NCBI GenBank assembly: GCA_020851565.1
Contig: JADZCN010000017.1
Location: forward strand, 61,865-125,864
Length of the DNA stretch: 64,000 nucleotides
Origin: Acidobacteriota bacterium
Lineage (GTDB): Bacteria; Acidobacteriota; Vicinamibacteria; Vicinamibacterales; UBA2999
Direction: 5' to 3'
Part shown: one piece after another, positions 15,426 to 23,898 of the stretch
Position numbering within the stretch: position 1 is the stretch's first letter
Layout of the letters: every line of letters starts with the position of its first letter
The notes under the pieces: generated by a model
Seen by the model: the letters and a program-made list of their open reading frames with translations, nothing else
The model's database searches: none
What the model was told of the DNA's origin: nothing
Made by a program: the position numbers and the translations under genes

Positions 15426-18140
15426 GTGCCGACCCTGTTCAGCGTGTTCGAGGACACCGTCCGCCGCTTCGGCACCCGGGTTGCCGTCGAGGTCCAGCGG
15501 AAGGACGCCCTCGATCGGTTCACCTACGACGACTTGCACGCGCTCGCCCTGGACCGGGCAGCCTGCCTCGACGCCGCTGGCGTCCGCCCCGGCGACCGCT
15601 GCGCCATTCTCGCCCCCAACGACGCGCACTGGTGCGCCGCCTACCTCGCCATCCTCTCCCGCGGCGCCATCGTCGTGCCGTTCGACACGAATTACAGCGC
15701 CGAGCAGGTGGGGATCCTGATGCGAGACTCCGGCGCGCGCGTCCTGTTCGTCGGCGAGCGGCTGAGGTCCACGGCCGAGCAGGCCCTGGCGGAACTGCCG
15801 GGAGTGCGCACCCTCGATGTGCATGCGGAGCCGAGGGCGGCTGCCGGCGGTGCGCCGGCGCCTTGCGCCCCGGGCCCTACACTCGATCCGTCCGCGCCGG
15901 CCGTCATCCTCTACACGTCCGGCACGACCTCGGATCCCAAGGGCGTGGTGCTGTCACACGCCAACCTGATCGCCGAGCGGGACGCGGCGTTTGCCGTGGT
16001 GGACGTGGGCGAGCACGACAGCGTGCTGGGCGTGCTGCCGCTCTTCCACTCGCTGGCGCAGCTGGCGAACCTGCTGCTGCCCTTCGCGGTGGGGGCACGC
16101 GTGGTGTACCTGGAAACGCTCAGCTCGCAGGAGCTGGTCCGCGCGCTCTCGGAGCGGCAGATCACCATCTTCGCGTGCGTGCCGCAGTTCTTCTACCTGA
16201 TCCACGAGCGCATCCTGCGCGAGGTGGGGAAGCGCGGATGGGCGGCCCGCACCGTCTTCCGGGCGCTGCTGTCCACCAGCTTCCGCGCGCGGCGCCTCGG
16301 CGTGAACCTCGGGCCCACGTTCTTCGGCAAGGTGCACCAGCTGATGGGCCGGCAGATGCGGCTCTTCGTGACCGGCGGGTCGAAATTCGACCCGGCCATC
16401 GGCCGCGATCTCTATGCGCTGGGCTTCACCATCCTGCAGGCGTACGGCCTCACCGAGACGAGCGGGGCGGCCACCATCAACACGCCGCACGAGGCCCACA
16501 TCGACACGGTGGGCCGGCCGCTGCCGGGCGTGGACGTGCGCATCCTGCCGCCGGAGGCTGGCGGCGAGGCCGGCGACGGCGAAATCGCCATCCGTGGACC
16601 CATCGTCATGCAGGGGTACTACGGCCGCCCCGACGCGACGGCAGCCGTCATGCGCGACGGGTGGTTCCTGACCGGAGACCTCGGCCGCATGGACCGCGAG
16701 GGCCGCGTGACGATCACCGGCCGCAAGAAGGAAGTCATCATCCTCGCGAACGGCAAGAACCTCTACCCGGAGGAGATCGAGGCGCACTACCGGAAGTCGG
16801 TGTTCGTGAAGGAGATCTGCGTCACGACCCTGGCCGGCGGCGCCGGGCCCGTGGACGAGCGGCTCTACGCGGTGGTCGTGCCCGACATGGACGTCCTGCG
16901 CGAGAAGAAGATCGTGAACGCGGGCGATCTGCTGCGTTTCGAGCTGGAGGGGATGGGGGCCAGCCTGCCCTCCTACAAGCGGGTGCTCGGCTACGAGGTG
17001 TCGTTCGATCCGCTGCCGCGCACGACGACGGGGAAGCTGAAGCGCCACGAGATTCTGCGGCGGCTGAAGCAGGCGCCGCATCACGGCGCGCCCGCGGGCG
17101 AGGCCACGCCCGACGACGTCGCGTGGCTGGAGGATCCGCACGTGGCTGCCGCGATGGCGGTGGTCCGGCGCCGTGCCGCAGAGGGCATCTCGTGCCGGCC
17201 GGCGTCGAATCTCGAGCTGGACCTGGGCCTCGATTCCATGGAGCGCGTGGAACTCCTTACCGAGCTCGAGCAGCAGTTCGGCGTGGACGTGCCCGAGGAG
17301 CAGGTGCACCACATCTTCACGCTGGGGCAGCTGATCGACGCCGTGCGCCCATCCCACCCGCCGCAGGCGGGCCCACACCCGACCGTGTCAACGGGTGCCT
17401 ACGCGCCGAAGGCGCGCCCAGAAGCCCCGGCCGCGGATGAGTCCTGGTCCGTCCTCCTCCGCGAGCTTCCCCCCGTGACCGACTCGGTGCTCGGGCCGAT
17501 TCTCTCGCGCCGGCCGTTCGTCGAGCCGCTGCTGTACGTCGGCGGTCACCTGCTCGCGCGCGCGCTGGCGCGGGTGGAGGTGACGGGCCTCGAGAAGCTT
17601 CCGCGCGAGGGCGCGTTCCTCATCTGTCCGAACCACCAGAGCTATCTGGATCCGTTCTTCGTGTGCGGCGTGCTGCCGTACCGCGCGCTGGCCGATGCGT
17701 TCTTCATCGGCGCGATCGAGTACTTCGAGACGCCGCTGATGGCGTGGATCGGGCGGCGGGTCAACCTGGTGCCGGTGGACCCGGACTCGAACCTCGTCCC
17801 CGCGATGAAGGCCGGGGCCTTCGGCCTGTCGCACGGCAAGGTGCTGGTGCTCTTTCCAGAGGGTGAGCGATCCATCGACGGCACGGTGAAGCGCTTCAAG
17901 AAGGGCGCGCCCATCCTGTCACGCCACATGGGCGTGCCCGTCGTGCCCGTGGCGTTGAAGGGCGTGCACGAGCTGTGGCCGCGCGGGCGCGCATTGAACT
18001 GGCGTGCCGTGCTGCCCTGGCGCCGCGCACGCGTGCGCCTGCAGTTCGGCGACCCGGTCCAGTTCACGGACGGCGAGAGCTACGCGGACGCCGCGAACCG
18101 CCTGCGCGGCATCGTGGAGGGGATGTGGCAGAAGCTGTGA
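15426..18140 (+). CDS. Fusion protein: AMP-forming acyl-CoA/ACP synthetase + acyl carrier domain + 1-acylglycerol-3-phosphate acyltransferase
   Basis: A 904-residue multi-domain enzyme. The adenylating domain holds YTSGTTSDPKGV (163-174), YGLTETSGA and TGDLGRMDREGRVTITGRKKE (about 416-436). An acyl carrier domain follows with LDLGLDSMERVELL, Ser603 being the phosphopantetheine site. A Pro/Ala linker at 650-680, partly encoded by a hairpin repeat, leads to a PlsC domain with NHQSYLDP (His about 736) and FPEGERS (about 810). Together it could activate a fatty acid, hold it on its own carrier and transfer it to lysophospholipid, like Aas but in another domain order and with a built-in carrier. 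The GTG start lies 12 bases after a TAGTGT element. Monocistronic. Confidence 0.88.
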   Translation: MPTLFSVFEDTVRRFGTRVAVEVQRKDALDRFTYDDLHALALDRAACLDAAGVRPGDRCAILAPNDAHWCAAYLAILSRGAIVVPFDTNYSAEQVGILMRDSGARVLFVGERLRSTAEQALAELPGVRTLDVHAEPRAAAGGAPAPCAPGPTLDPSAPAVILYTSGTTSDPKGVVLSHANLIAERDAAFAVVDVGEHDSVLGVLPLFHSLAQLANLLLPFAVGARVVYLETLSSQELVRALSERQITIFACVPQFFYLIHERILREVGKRGWAARTVFRALLSTSFRARRLGVNLGPTFFGKVHQLMGRQMRLFVTGGSKFDPAIGRDLYALGFTILQAYGLTETSGAATINTPHEAHIDTVGRPLPGVDVRILPPEAGGEAGDGEIAIRGPIVMQGYYGRPDATAAVMRDGWFLTGDLGRMDREGRVTITGRKKEVIILANGKNLYPEEIEAHYRKSVFVKEICVTTLAGGAGPVDERLYAVVVPDMDVLREKKIVNAGDLLRFELEGMGASLPSYKRVLGYEVSFDPLPRTTTGKLKRHEILRRLKQAPHHGAPAGEATPDDVAWLEDPHVAAAMAVVRRRAAEGISCRPASNLELDLGLDSMERVELLTELEQQFGVDVPEEQVHHIFTLGQLIDAVRPSHPPQAGPHPTVSTGAYAPKARPEAPAADESWSVLLRELPPVTDSVLGPILSRRPFVEPLLYVGGHLLARALARVEVTGLEKLPREGAFLICPNHQSYLDPFFVCGVLPYRALADAFFIGAIEYFETPLMAWIGRRVNLVPVDPDSNLVPAMKAGAFGLSHGKVLVLFPEGERSIDGTVKRFKKGAPILSRHMGVPVVPVALKGVHELWPRGRALNWRAVLPWRRARVRLQFGDPVQFTDGESYADAANRLRGIVEGMWQKL

Positions 18141-18194
18141 CGTGACTTCGTCACAGGATACGGGCGGCGCCAGTCACTTGCACACCGCGGAAGT

Positions 18195-18239
18195 ACGAAC
18201 GCTCGAAAACTTGACAAACGTTCGTGAACTGAGTAGAGT
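18195..18239 (+). promoter_or_regulatory. Strong sigma70-type promoter with an inverted-repeat operator
   Basis: TTGACA at 18211-18216 and TAGAGT at 18234-18239 are separated by exactly 17 bases, the best consensus promoter in the window. A perfect inverted repeat, ACGAACG (18195-18201) and CGTTCGT (18219-18225), flanks the -35 hexamer and is placed to act as a repressor or activator site. It drives the 64-aa peptide gene starting at 18301, leaving a leader of about 55 bases with a GGAGGTG ribosome site. Confidence 0.75.
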
Positions 18240-18300
18240 TCGTTTCCCTCCGGATTGGCGGCTCAGAGCGAGAAACGAAACGTCAGACTGGAGGTGTGGC

Positions 18301-18495
18301 ATGTCGAACCTGCGAACGTCGTTGACAAAGGGTCGGCTCGAGTTGGTGTGGGGTTTGCTGTTGCTCCTGGCAGTGATGGCTGGTCCCAGGCTGCTGACAC
18401 CGGTGGAAGCGCAGGGTGCAAACTGCTACTACGACTCGTACTTCAACTGGTGCTTCGACAATCACCTGCCATTGGATTGCCTCTGCTACATCTAG
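18301..18495 (+). CDS. Small secreted Cys-rich peptide (putative precursor)
   Basis: A 64-residue product. Residues 1-14 are polar and basic, 15-29 form a hydrophobic core (ELVWGLLLLLAVMAG), and VEAQG at 35-39 is a likely cleavage zone. The mature tail of about 25 residues is aromatic and acidic with four Cys at 42, 51, 60 and 62, enough for two disulfides. The ribosome site GGAGGTG lies before the ATG. It follows a near-consensus promoter with an operator and is followed by a hairpin, a layout typical of a peptide made in excess over the genes after it. The downstream partner is a beta-propeller lipoprotein; in Bacteroidetes, 6-bladed propellers neighbour NVEALA leader peptides. Function unknown. 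Confidence 0.75.
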   Translation: MSNLRTSLTKGRLELVWGLLLLLAVMAGPRLLTPVEAQGANCYYDSYFNWCFDNHLPLDCLCYI

Positions 18496-18510
18496 CACAG
18501 CGCTTCCCTG

Positions 18511-18537
18511 GGACGTCCGTCTGAAGACGGCACGTCC
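18511..18537 (+). terminator. Hairpin after the Cys-rich peptide gene (attenuator or processing site)
   Basis: GGACGTCCGTCT (18511-18522) pairs with AGACGGCACGTCC (18525-18537) in a 12-bp stem with one bulged C and a GA loop, starting 15 bases after the peptide stop. There is no T-run, so it is more likely a partial terminator or RNA-stabilising hairpin that lets the peptide mRNA outnumber the downstream genes. Confidence 0.55.
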
Positions 18538-18632
18538 TTGCACAGCCAACAGCGCAACGATTCTACGGGGCGCCGCAGATCCAGCCGGTGCCCCGTGGAT
18601 GCACGGCCATCGGCCGTGGGAAGGGAGGCAGC

Positions 18633-19829
18633 GTGGTCTGGCGGCTCAGTCTGTGGCTGGCACAGCCCTACACGGTTCGCGGCGTCGTGTGCGTGCTTGT
18701 GTGCGCGAGCGCCTGTTCCGCGCCTGCGCGGAACGACACCGCCGAGCCCATCTATCGAGGTGAAGGCGCCCCTCCGTCACAGGTCATCGACATCGTGGCG
18801 GCCGAGGACGGTCCTCCAATCGGCCTGGTCGCACCCGGCGCGCTGTGCGGGGACATGGTCTACCTCCCCGACCCGCGGAACGGCGTCGTGCACGCGGTGA
18901 ACCGCGCAAACGGCCGACGCATGCTCGTCATCGGCGGCAGGACTGGTGCCACACCCATGCGTGCGCCAGAGGCCGTAGCCGCGCGTTGTGAGGCCGCGGA
19001 GTTGTTCGTACTGGACGCCCGGCAGGTGCATCAGTTCAACGCTGCATCGGGTGAGTTCATTCGCAGCACACCCCGTCCCGACACCGTTGGCATGGGAACG
19101 GGGGGCGCTGGCTTGGTCGTCGGTGAGGACGTGATCTTCGCCGCGCTGTGGCTCCCCTACCGAGAGGCATTGCGGGACAATCCGGAGGCGGAGATGCTGC
19201 GAGGCGCACGCCTTGGCTATGTCAAGCGCGATGCAGACGCTCGTGGGCTTCTTCCGATCGTGACAGAGCAGTGCCGACACGCCACACCGTGTGGGCGGGT
19301 AGGGCTTGACAGGGTACGGTTGAGGAGTGGCACCGGGCAGACGACGGAAGGCTGGCTCGCCTGCCAGGGTGCTGGAGGTATGGTGGGCTTTTTCAACGAC
19401 GCTGGAGATCGAGTCGGGCAGATCGACGTCAGGTCCCCGGCGTTCCTGGATGACGGCACGAGTGTAGCGGCCAGTGAACCCATCCCGCAGAAGGTGAAGT
19501 GGCAGCAGCGGAACAGCGCAGTCATGTGGTGCGGGGGCTTCGACGATGTCGTGGCCGTCGTGCACGCCTCCCTGGAGAGTCGGGAGTGGCAGCCCGGCAT
19601 GGCGCTGGCCCCTCGTCCCTTCATGAACCTGTACCGGACTGACGGCAGCGTCATCATGGTGGATGTCCCGCTGAAGGACCTCCCGGTTGCCGAGGACGAT
19701 CGCACTCTCTACATACTCGACTACGGTGATGCTCGCAGGACCAATGGAGCCCACCGCCTCCGCATGGAGCGGCTCCCCATCCTGGAGCCCGACGGTCGAT
19801 TGGCCGACTGGCTTACGACCAATCGCTGA
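18633..19829 (+). CDS. Beta-propeller lipoprotein-like protein
   Basis: About 398 residues. The GTG at 18633 follows GGGAGGCAGC and gives a normal export signal (VVWRLSLWLAQPYTV...VCVLVCASAC), with Cys as a probable though imperfect lipobox. The rest is built of repeating beta units: VAPGALCGDMVYLPDPRNGVVHAVNRANG, AARCEAAELFVLDARQVHQFNAASGEF and LPVAEDDRTLYILDYGDA, the alternation seen in 6-bladed propellers of the NHL/BF4221 type. It probably sits in the membrane facing the periplasm. It lies between the Cys-rich peptide and a 53-aa membrane peptide and is followed by a permease, so it may bind or present the peptide. That role is inferred. Confidence 0.7.
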   Translation: MVWRLSLWLAQPYTVRGVVCVLVCASACSAPARNDTAEPIYRGEGAPPSQVIDIVAAEDGPPIGLVAPGALCGDMVYLPDPRNGVVHAVNRANGRRMLVIGGRTGATPMRAPEAVAARCEAAELFVLDARQVHQFNAASGEFIRSTPRPDTVGMGTGGAGLVVGEDVIFAALWLPYREALRDNPEAEMLRGARLGYVKRDADARGLLPIVTEQCRHATPCGRVGLDRVRLRSGTGQTTEGWLACQGAGGMVGFFNDAGDRVGQIDVRSPAFLDDGTSVAASEPIPQKVKWQQRNSAVMWCGGFDDVVAVVHASLESREWQPGMALAPRPFMNLYRTDGSVIMVDVPLKDLPVAEDDRTLYILDYGDARRTNGAHRLRMERLPILEPDGRLADWLTTNR

Positions 19830-19841
19830 CTGGAGGATGAC

Positions 19842-20003
19842 ATGAGTCAGATCACGCTTCGGAGAGTCGCCCGCGGCTTCCTGTCGGCGTTGACAATCGC
19901 GGTGGTGGCTCAGTGGCTGTGGCTCTGGGAGCAACGGAACGTAGCGGCCTTCGCCGGCCCCGCGTGTCAGGTGCCGCCGATCAGCGAGAGCCCAGAAGAC
20001 TGA
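19842..20003 (+). CDS. Small membrane-anchored or secreted peptide
   Basis: A 53-residue product with a basic start (MSQITLRRVARGF), a hydrophobic segment rich in Trp (LSALTIAVVAQWLWLW) and a polar tail with one Cys (AFAGPACQVPPISESPED). GGAGGATGAC sits directly before the ATG. It starts 12 bases after the propeller stop and ends 19 bases before the permease start, so it is part of the same transcript. It may be a second precursor or a small partner of the permease. I do not recognise the family. Confidence 0.65.
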   Translation: MSQITLRRVARGFLSALTIAVVAQWLWLWEQRNVAAFAGPACQVPPISESPED

Positions 20004-20022
20004 CGCGTTTGAGCTCTGCCTT

Positions 20023-22434
20023 ATGCGCAGCCTTCGGCACGTGGTGAGAAGCTGGCTTGCGCATCCCGTGTTGACGGGTGCGGCCTGCCTGTCCCTCGCG
20101 GTCGGCACCGCGGGTGCAGGAGCATCGTGGGCGCTGGCCGACGCGCTGTTCTTCCCTGCGTGGCCCTTTCGTGACCCGGGGGCACTGGTTCGATTGTCCC
20201 TGGCCCGGTCAGACGTTCCGGCACCTGCAACTACGCTGCCGTCCGTCGTGTGGAGCCTCGCCCAGGAACGGCTCACCGCGCTGGATGGTCTTGCCGCGGC
20301 TGGAGCCGAGCGGCTCATGGTCACGACCGACGGCACCGCACGTCTGACTGATGTCCTGTTCGTTAGTGGCACCTTCTTCCATGTCGTGGGGCCGTCTGTG
20401 CCAATCGGCCGGCCGCTGACGCCAGATGACGACCGGGCCACCGGGGAGACGCCCGCGGCGGTGATAGGCGACGCGTTCCGCCGCGATACATTCGGCGCAG
20501 ACGTAGACCCGCGCGGTCAGACGATTCTGGTCGAGGGACGGCAAGTCACGGTTGTCGGCGTCGCAGATCGTCAATTCTTTGGCCTCGAGGTGGGAAGGCG
20601 GGTCGACGTGTTCCTGCCGCTCTCGTGGGAGCCCACTCTGAAGCAGGGCGCCAGCCGCCTGACTGAAGGCAGGGCATGGTGGCTAAGCATCCTGGGAAGG
20701 GTTCCACGAGGGCGGCACATCGCGTCGATCGCTGCGCAGGTCAATGCTGAACTCGCTGTCGTTGTTGACGCTCCCGGGTTCGAGGGCGTTCGTTCGGTCG
20801 TCTTCGGTCTGGTGCCGACGGGCACGTGGCCTTCCGCCCTTCGCGGCCAGTACGGCGAGGCCCTCCTCGTCCTCGTCGCGATGACGGCCTTGATACTGTG
20901 TGTCACCGCGGTGAATGCCGCTTCGGCGATGGTTGCGAGGTGTGCCGATCGGATGAACGAGATCAGGATCCGATACGCGCTCGGTGCACGCAGCAGGCAG
21001 GTCATTGGCGGGTTCGTGCTGGACACACTGATGCTGGCATTGGTCGGCACGGCCGGCGGCATGTACGCGGCCTTCTGGCTCGCACGCGCGGTCGTCCCTT
21101 CGCTCACGGTGTCCCTCGATCGAGGCATCGACGCCCATCTTGCGGTGTCGGTGTCCTGGAGACTCATTGCCGCCAGCGCGGCGGCCGGCGTGGCGAGCGG
21201 CCTTCTCATCGGAGTGTGGCCGGCCGTCAAGGCCTCTCGAGAGGCGCAGCGAGTGCCGTTCGGGTCCGCGGCGGGGGGAGGCGGCGCAAGCCGTGCCGTG
21301 CTGTGGCTCGTGACGGCGCAGTTGGCCGTGTCCGTGACGCTCGCCGGTGTCGGGGCCGTGTTCGTCCGTTCGTATCTGGAACTCAAGCGGGAGACAAGTG
21401 GAGCGGACGAGGTCCTCCTGCTGTCGCTGTCCGGTCCCTCAGGGCAGGGGCTTCCTCTCGGGCGCCTCGAGGATCTGGTGACCAGGGTGAGGGCCGTGCC
21501 GGGCGCGCGGGCCGCGTCGGCGGCGACCTATACCCCGCTCAGCGGCCTTATCGCACTGGGCAAGGTCGACGTGCCTGGGTTCTCGTCGGCTGACGTGAGG
21601 GACGTGCATGCGTCGGTGAACCGCGTGACGCCAGGCTTCTTTGACGTGTTCGGTCTCACTCTACTCGAGGGGCGGGCGTTCACCGATGATGACCGTGCGG
21701 GGACGCCTTTGGTGGCCGTGGTGAACCACGAGTTCTCGAAGCATTACTTTCGCGGAGGCCGAGCGGTTGGCGAACTCGTGAGCATCAACGGCCAGCGGAT
21801 GACCATCGTGGGTGAAGTCGAGACCACGAAGTACCGGCACCTGCGCGAGGCACCGATGCGATTCGTGTATCTGCCCTTCGCCCAGGGGGCATATGTTCCC
21901 CAGGCCTACCGCCTCGCCGTCCGCGTTGAAGACTCTCTGGCCCTGAGAGGACCGCTGCTGAGAACCCTCCGGGCCGCACTGCCTGACATCGGCGTTCAGT
22001 TTCAGACACTCTCCGAGGAAGCAGGCAAGTCTGTCGGCAGGGACCGTCTCGTCGCGAGGATCACGGCATTCTATGCGGCGCTGGCTTTGCTGATGTCGAT
22101 GACCGGCTTGTACGGCACGTTCTCGTATCTCGTCACACGGCGACGGCGCGAGATTGCCGTCAGAATGGCCGTGGGTGCTGATGCGCCCGACATCGTGAGG
22201 TTGATCCTGCGGCGCATGTTATCGGTTTTGGCCGTTGGTAGCGCAGTTGGCGTGGCCCTTTCGGCCAGTGCGAGCCAGGCCATCGCATCCCGGCTGTTCG
22301 GCATCGACGACAGGGACTACACCGCTATCGCAGGCGCGGTCGTGCTCTTCGTGTTCTGCGGCTTCGCGGCGACGCTGGCGCCGGTGCGACGTGCCACCAA
22401 GACCCCTCCGGTTGCTGCACTGAGAAGCGAATGA
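20023..22434 (+). CDS. FtsX/MacB-type ABC transporter permease (duplicated, ADOP-like)
   Basis: An 803-residue protein with two MacB_PCD/FtsX units. The first TM is at residues 14-35, a periplasmic domain follows to about 280, then three TMs (LLVLVAMTALILCVTAVNAAS, then to about 400), a second TM/periplasmic unit from 425, and the last three TMs (FYAALALLMSMTGLYGTFSYLVTRRRREIAVRMAVGA and on). The RRREIAVRMAVGA coupling motif before the last TM pair is diagnostic. No ATP-binding subunit or PadR regulator lies beside it, unlike the second permease at 45957-48607. It ends the 18.2-22.4 kb cluster, so export or extraction of the small peptides is a reasonable guess. Confidence 0.85.
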   Translation: MRSLRHVVRSWLAHPVLTGAACLSLAVGTAGAGASWALADALFFPAWPFRDPGALVRLSLARSDVPAPATTLPSVVWSLAQERLTALDGLAAAGAERLMVTTDGTARLTDVLFVSGTFFHVVGPSVPIGRPLTPDDDRATGETPAAVIGDAFRRDTFGADVDPRGQTILVEGRQVTVVGVADRQFFGLEVGRRVDVFLPLSWEPTLKQGASRLTEGRAWWLSILGRVPRGRHIASIAAQVNAELAVVVDAPGFEGVRSVVFGLVPTGTWPSALRGQYGEALLVLVAMTALILCVTAVNAASAMVARCADRMNEIRIRYALGARSRQVIGGFVLDTLMLALVGTAGGMYAAFWLARAVVPSLTVSLDRGIDAHLAVSVSWRLIAASAAAGVASGLLIGVWPAVKASREAQRVPFGSAAGGGGASRAVLWLVTAQLAVSVTLAGVGAVFVRSYLELKRETSGADEVLLLSLSGPSGQGLPLGRLEDLVTRVRAVPGARAASAATYTPLSGLIALGKVDVPGFSSADVRDVHASVNRVTPGFFDVFGLTLLEGRAFTDDDRAGTPLVAVVNHEFSKHYFRGGRAVGELVSINGQRMTIVGEVETTKYRHLREAPMRFVYLPFAQGAYVPQAYRLAVRVEDSLALRGPLLRTLRAALPDIGVQFQTLSEEAGKSVGRDRLVARITAFYAALALLMSMTGLYGTFSYLVTRRRREIAVRMAVGADAPDIVRLILRRMLSVLAVGSAVGVALSASASQAIASRLFGIDDRDYTAIAGAVVLFVFCGFAATLAPVRRATKTPPVAALRSE

Positions 22435-22455
22435 GATTCGCTCTGGCACCATCGC

Positions 22456-23898
22456 TCACCGGGACGTCGTCTCGAACAACTCGTCGATGGCCACCGTCGT
22501 GAGCGGACCGATGCCGAGCGAGCGGAGGCGCGGCTCGATTGTCTTCCGATCGCCCACGATGGCCATCACGAGATGTTCGGGCTGGAGATACCGCGCCGCC
22601 ACCCGCCGAACATCGTCCGCCGTGGTCGCCTGAATCACCCGCGCATAGGTGGAGTAGTAGTCGTCCGGCACGTCGAACACCACCAGCGTTTCCAGGGCCT
22701 GCAACCGGCTCGAGATGCGGCCGGTCACCTCGAACGTCCGCGAGAACTCGAGCGCGACCGTGTCCTTCGCGCGCGCGAGCTCGTCAGCGGAAATCGTCTT
22801 CAACACCTCGGCCAGTTCGCCGAGCACCTCGGCCAGCGCCTCGGCGGTCTTGTGGCCCTGCGCCGCCGTGGACACGGCCAGCGGTCCCGCGGATCGGCGA
22901 CGGTCGAAGCCCGGACGAACACCCGTGGTGTATTCGCGCAGCGTCGGGGTGCGGGCCGAGCCGAACCGGCCCCTGAGGACCGCGTTGAGGATCTGAATCG
23001 GGAAATAGTCTGCTGTCGCGCTCGTGGCGCTCACGCCGCCGGCGAAGATCCGCGACTGCGGCGCGTCCGGCACGTCCACGAGGAGCAGCTGACGGGCGGG
23101 ACGCCGAACCTCAGGAACGGGTGCACGAACCGCCTCGCGCGCTCCGGCCGGCTGCCACTTCCCGAAGTGGGTCTCGAGCAATGGCAGCACGTCATCGGGC
23201 TTCACGGCGCCCACGACCAGCAGGGTGCTGTTGTCCGGTCGGTACGCGGACTTGTGGAACGCCACGACGTCCTCCACCGTCATCGACTCGAGATTGCCGG
23301 CGGAGCCGATCAGCGGAGCGGCGTTGCGGTCTGAGGCACCGTAGAGGCCGCGTGCGAACGCGAGAGCGGCAAGCGCGTCGGGATCGTCGCGCACGCCGCG
23401 CAGCGTCGCCACGCGCTGCCGCCGCGCGCGTTCCAGCTGCGGCGCCGGGAACGTGGGGCGCTGCACCATGTCGGCCATCAGCGGCAGCACGGGGGCCAGT
23501 CCCGTGACCGGCACGTACAGCCGGACCAACGACGTGTCCACGGTGGTCGATGCGGAGAGGTTGGCGAAGTGGGCATCGAGCTCGTCGGCGAACTCGACGG
23601 CGGAGCGTGCACCGGCGCCCTCGGTGAGCAGGGCAGCAGTGAGGCTGGCGACCCCGAATCTTCCCGGTGGATCGGCGGCCGTGCCGGTGCCCACCACCAG
23701 GCTCATCTGCACCACCGGCAGCTCGTGCTGCTCGACGATCCACACCGGGAGGCCATTGCCCAACCGGTGCTTCACGATGACGGGCGCCCACACCGGCAGG
23801 GGAGCGGCCTCCGGGCTCGGGCGGCGACCCGGTGCCTGCCCCGCGACAGCGGCCATGAACACCGAGACGAAGACAGCAGTGGCGAGCGTGCTCTTCAA
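22456..23898 (-). CDS. M16 (pitrilysin/insulinase) family protein, non-catalytic type
   Basis: A 480-residue exported protein (signal TLATAVFVSVFMAAVAGQ). It has the M16 fold: HRLGNGLPVWIVEQHELPVVQMSLVVGTGTA at the start, EGAGARSAVEFADELDAHFANLSASTTVD, YGASDRNAAPLIGSAGNLESMTVEDVVAFHKSAYRPDNSTLLVVGAV and IFAGGVSA. Where catalytic members have HxxEH, this one has GVASLTAALLTEG, so the zinc site is missing. It therefore resembles the inactive partner subunit of M16 pairs, yet no active partner is adjacent. The TTG start at 23898 overlaps the stop of the upstream PQQ-propeller gene (TTGA), which supports translational coupling. Confidence 0.8.
   Translation of the reverse strand: MKSTLATAVFVSVFMAAVAGQAPGRRPSPEAAPLPVWAPVIVKHRLGNGLPVWIVEQHELPVVQMSLVVGTGTAADPPGRFGVASLTAALLTEGAGARSAVEFADELDAHFANLSASTTVDTSLVRLYVPVTGLAPVLPLMADMVQRPTFPAPQLERARRQRVATLRGVRDDPDALAALAFARGLYGASDRNAAPLIGSAGNLESMTVEDVVAFHKSAYRPDNSTLLVVGAVKPDDVLPLLETHFGKWQPAGAREAVRAPVPEVRRPARQLLLVDVPDAPQSRIFAGGVSATSATADYFPIQILNAVLRGRFGSARTPTLREYTTGVRPGFDRRRSAGPLAVSTAAQGHKTAEALAEVLGELAEVLKTISADELARAKDTVALEFSRTFEVTGRISSRLQALETLVVFDVPDDYYSTYARVIQATTADDVRRVAARYLQPEHLVMAIVGDRKTIEPRLRSLGIGPLTTVAIDELFETTSR

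Noticed and set aside
15954..17378. 474-codon minus-strand frame opposite the acyl-CoA synthetase fusion
   Set aside because: Composition (His/Arg/Val-rich) is that of an antisense frame and all domain motifs are on the plus strand.
18777..20441. 554-codon minus-strand frame over the propeller/peptide locus
   Set aside because: It crosses three plus-strand genes with good ribosome sites and has no family likeness.
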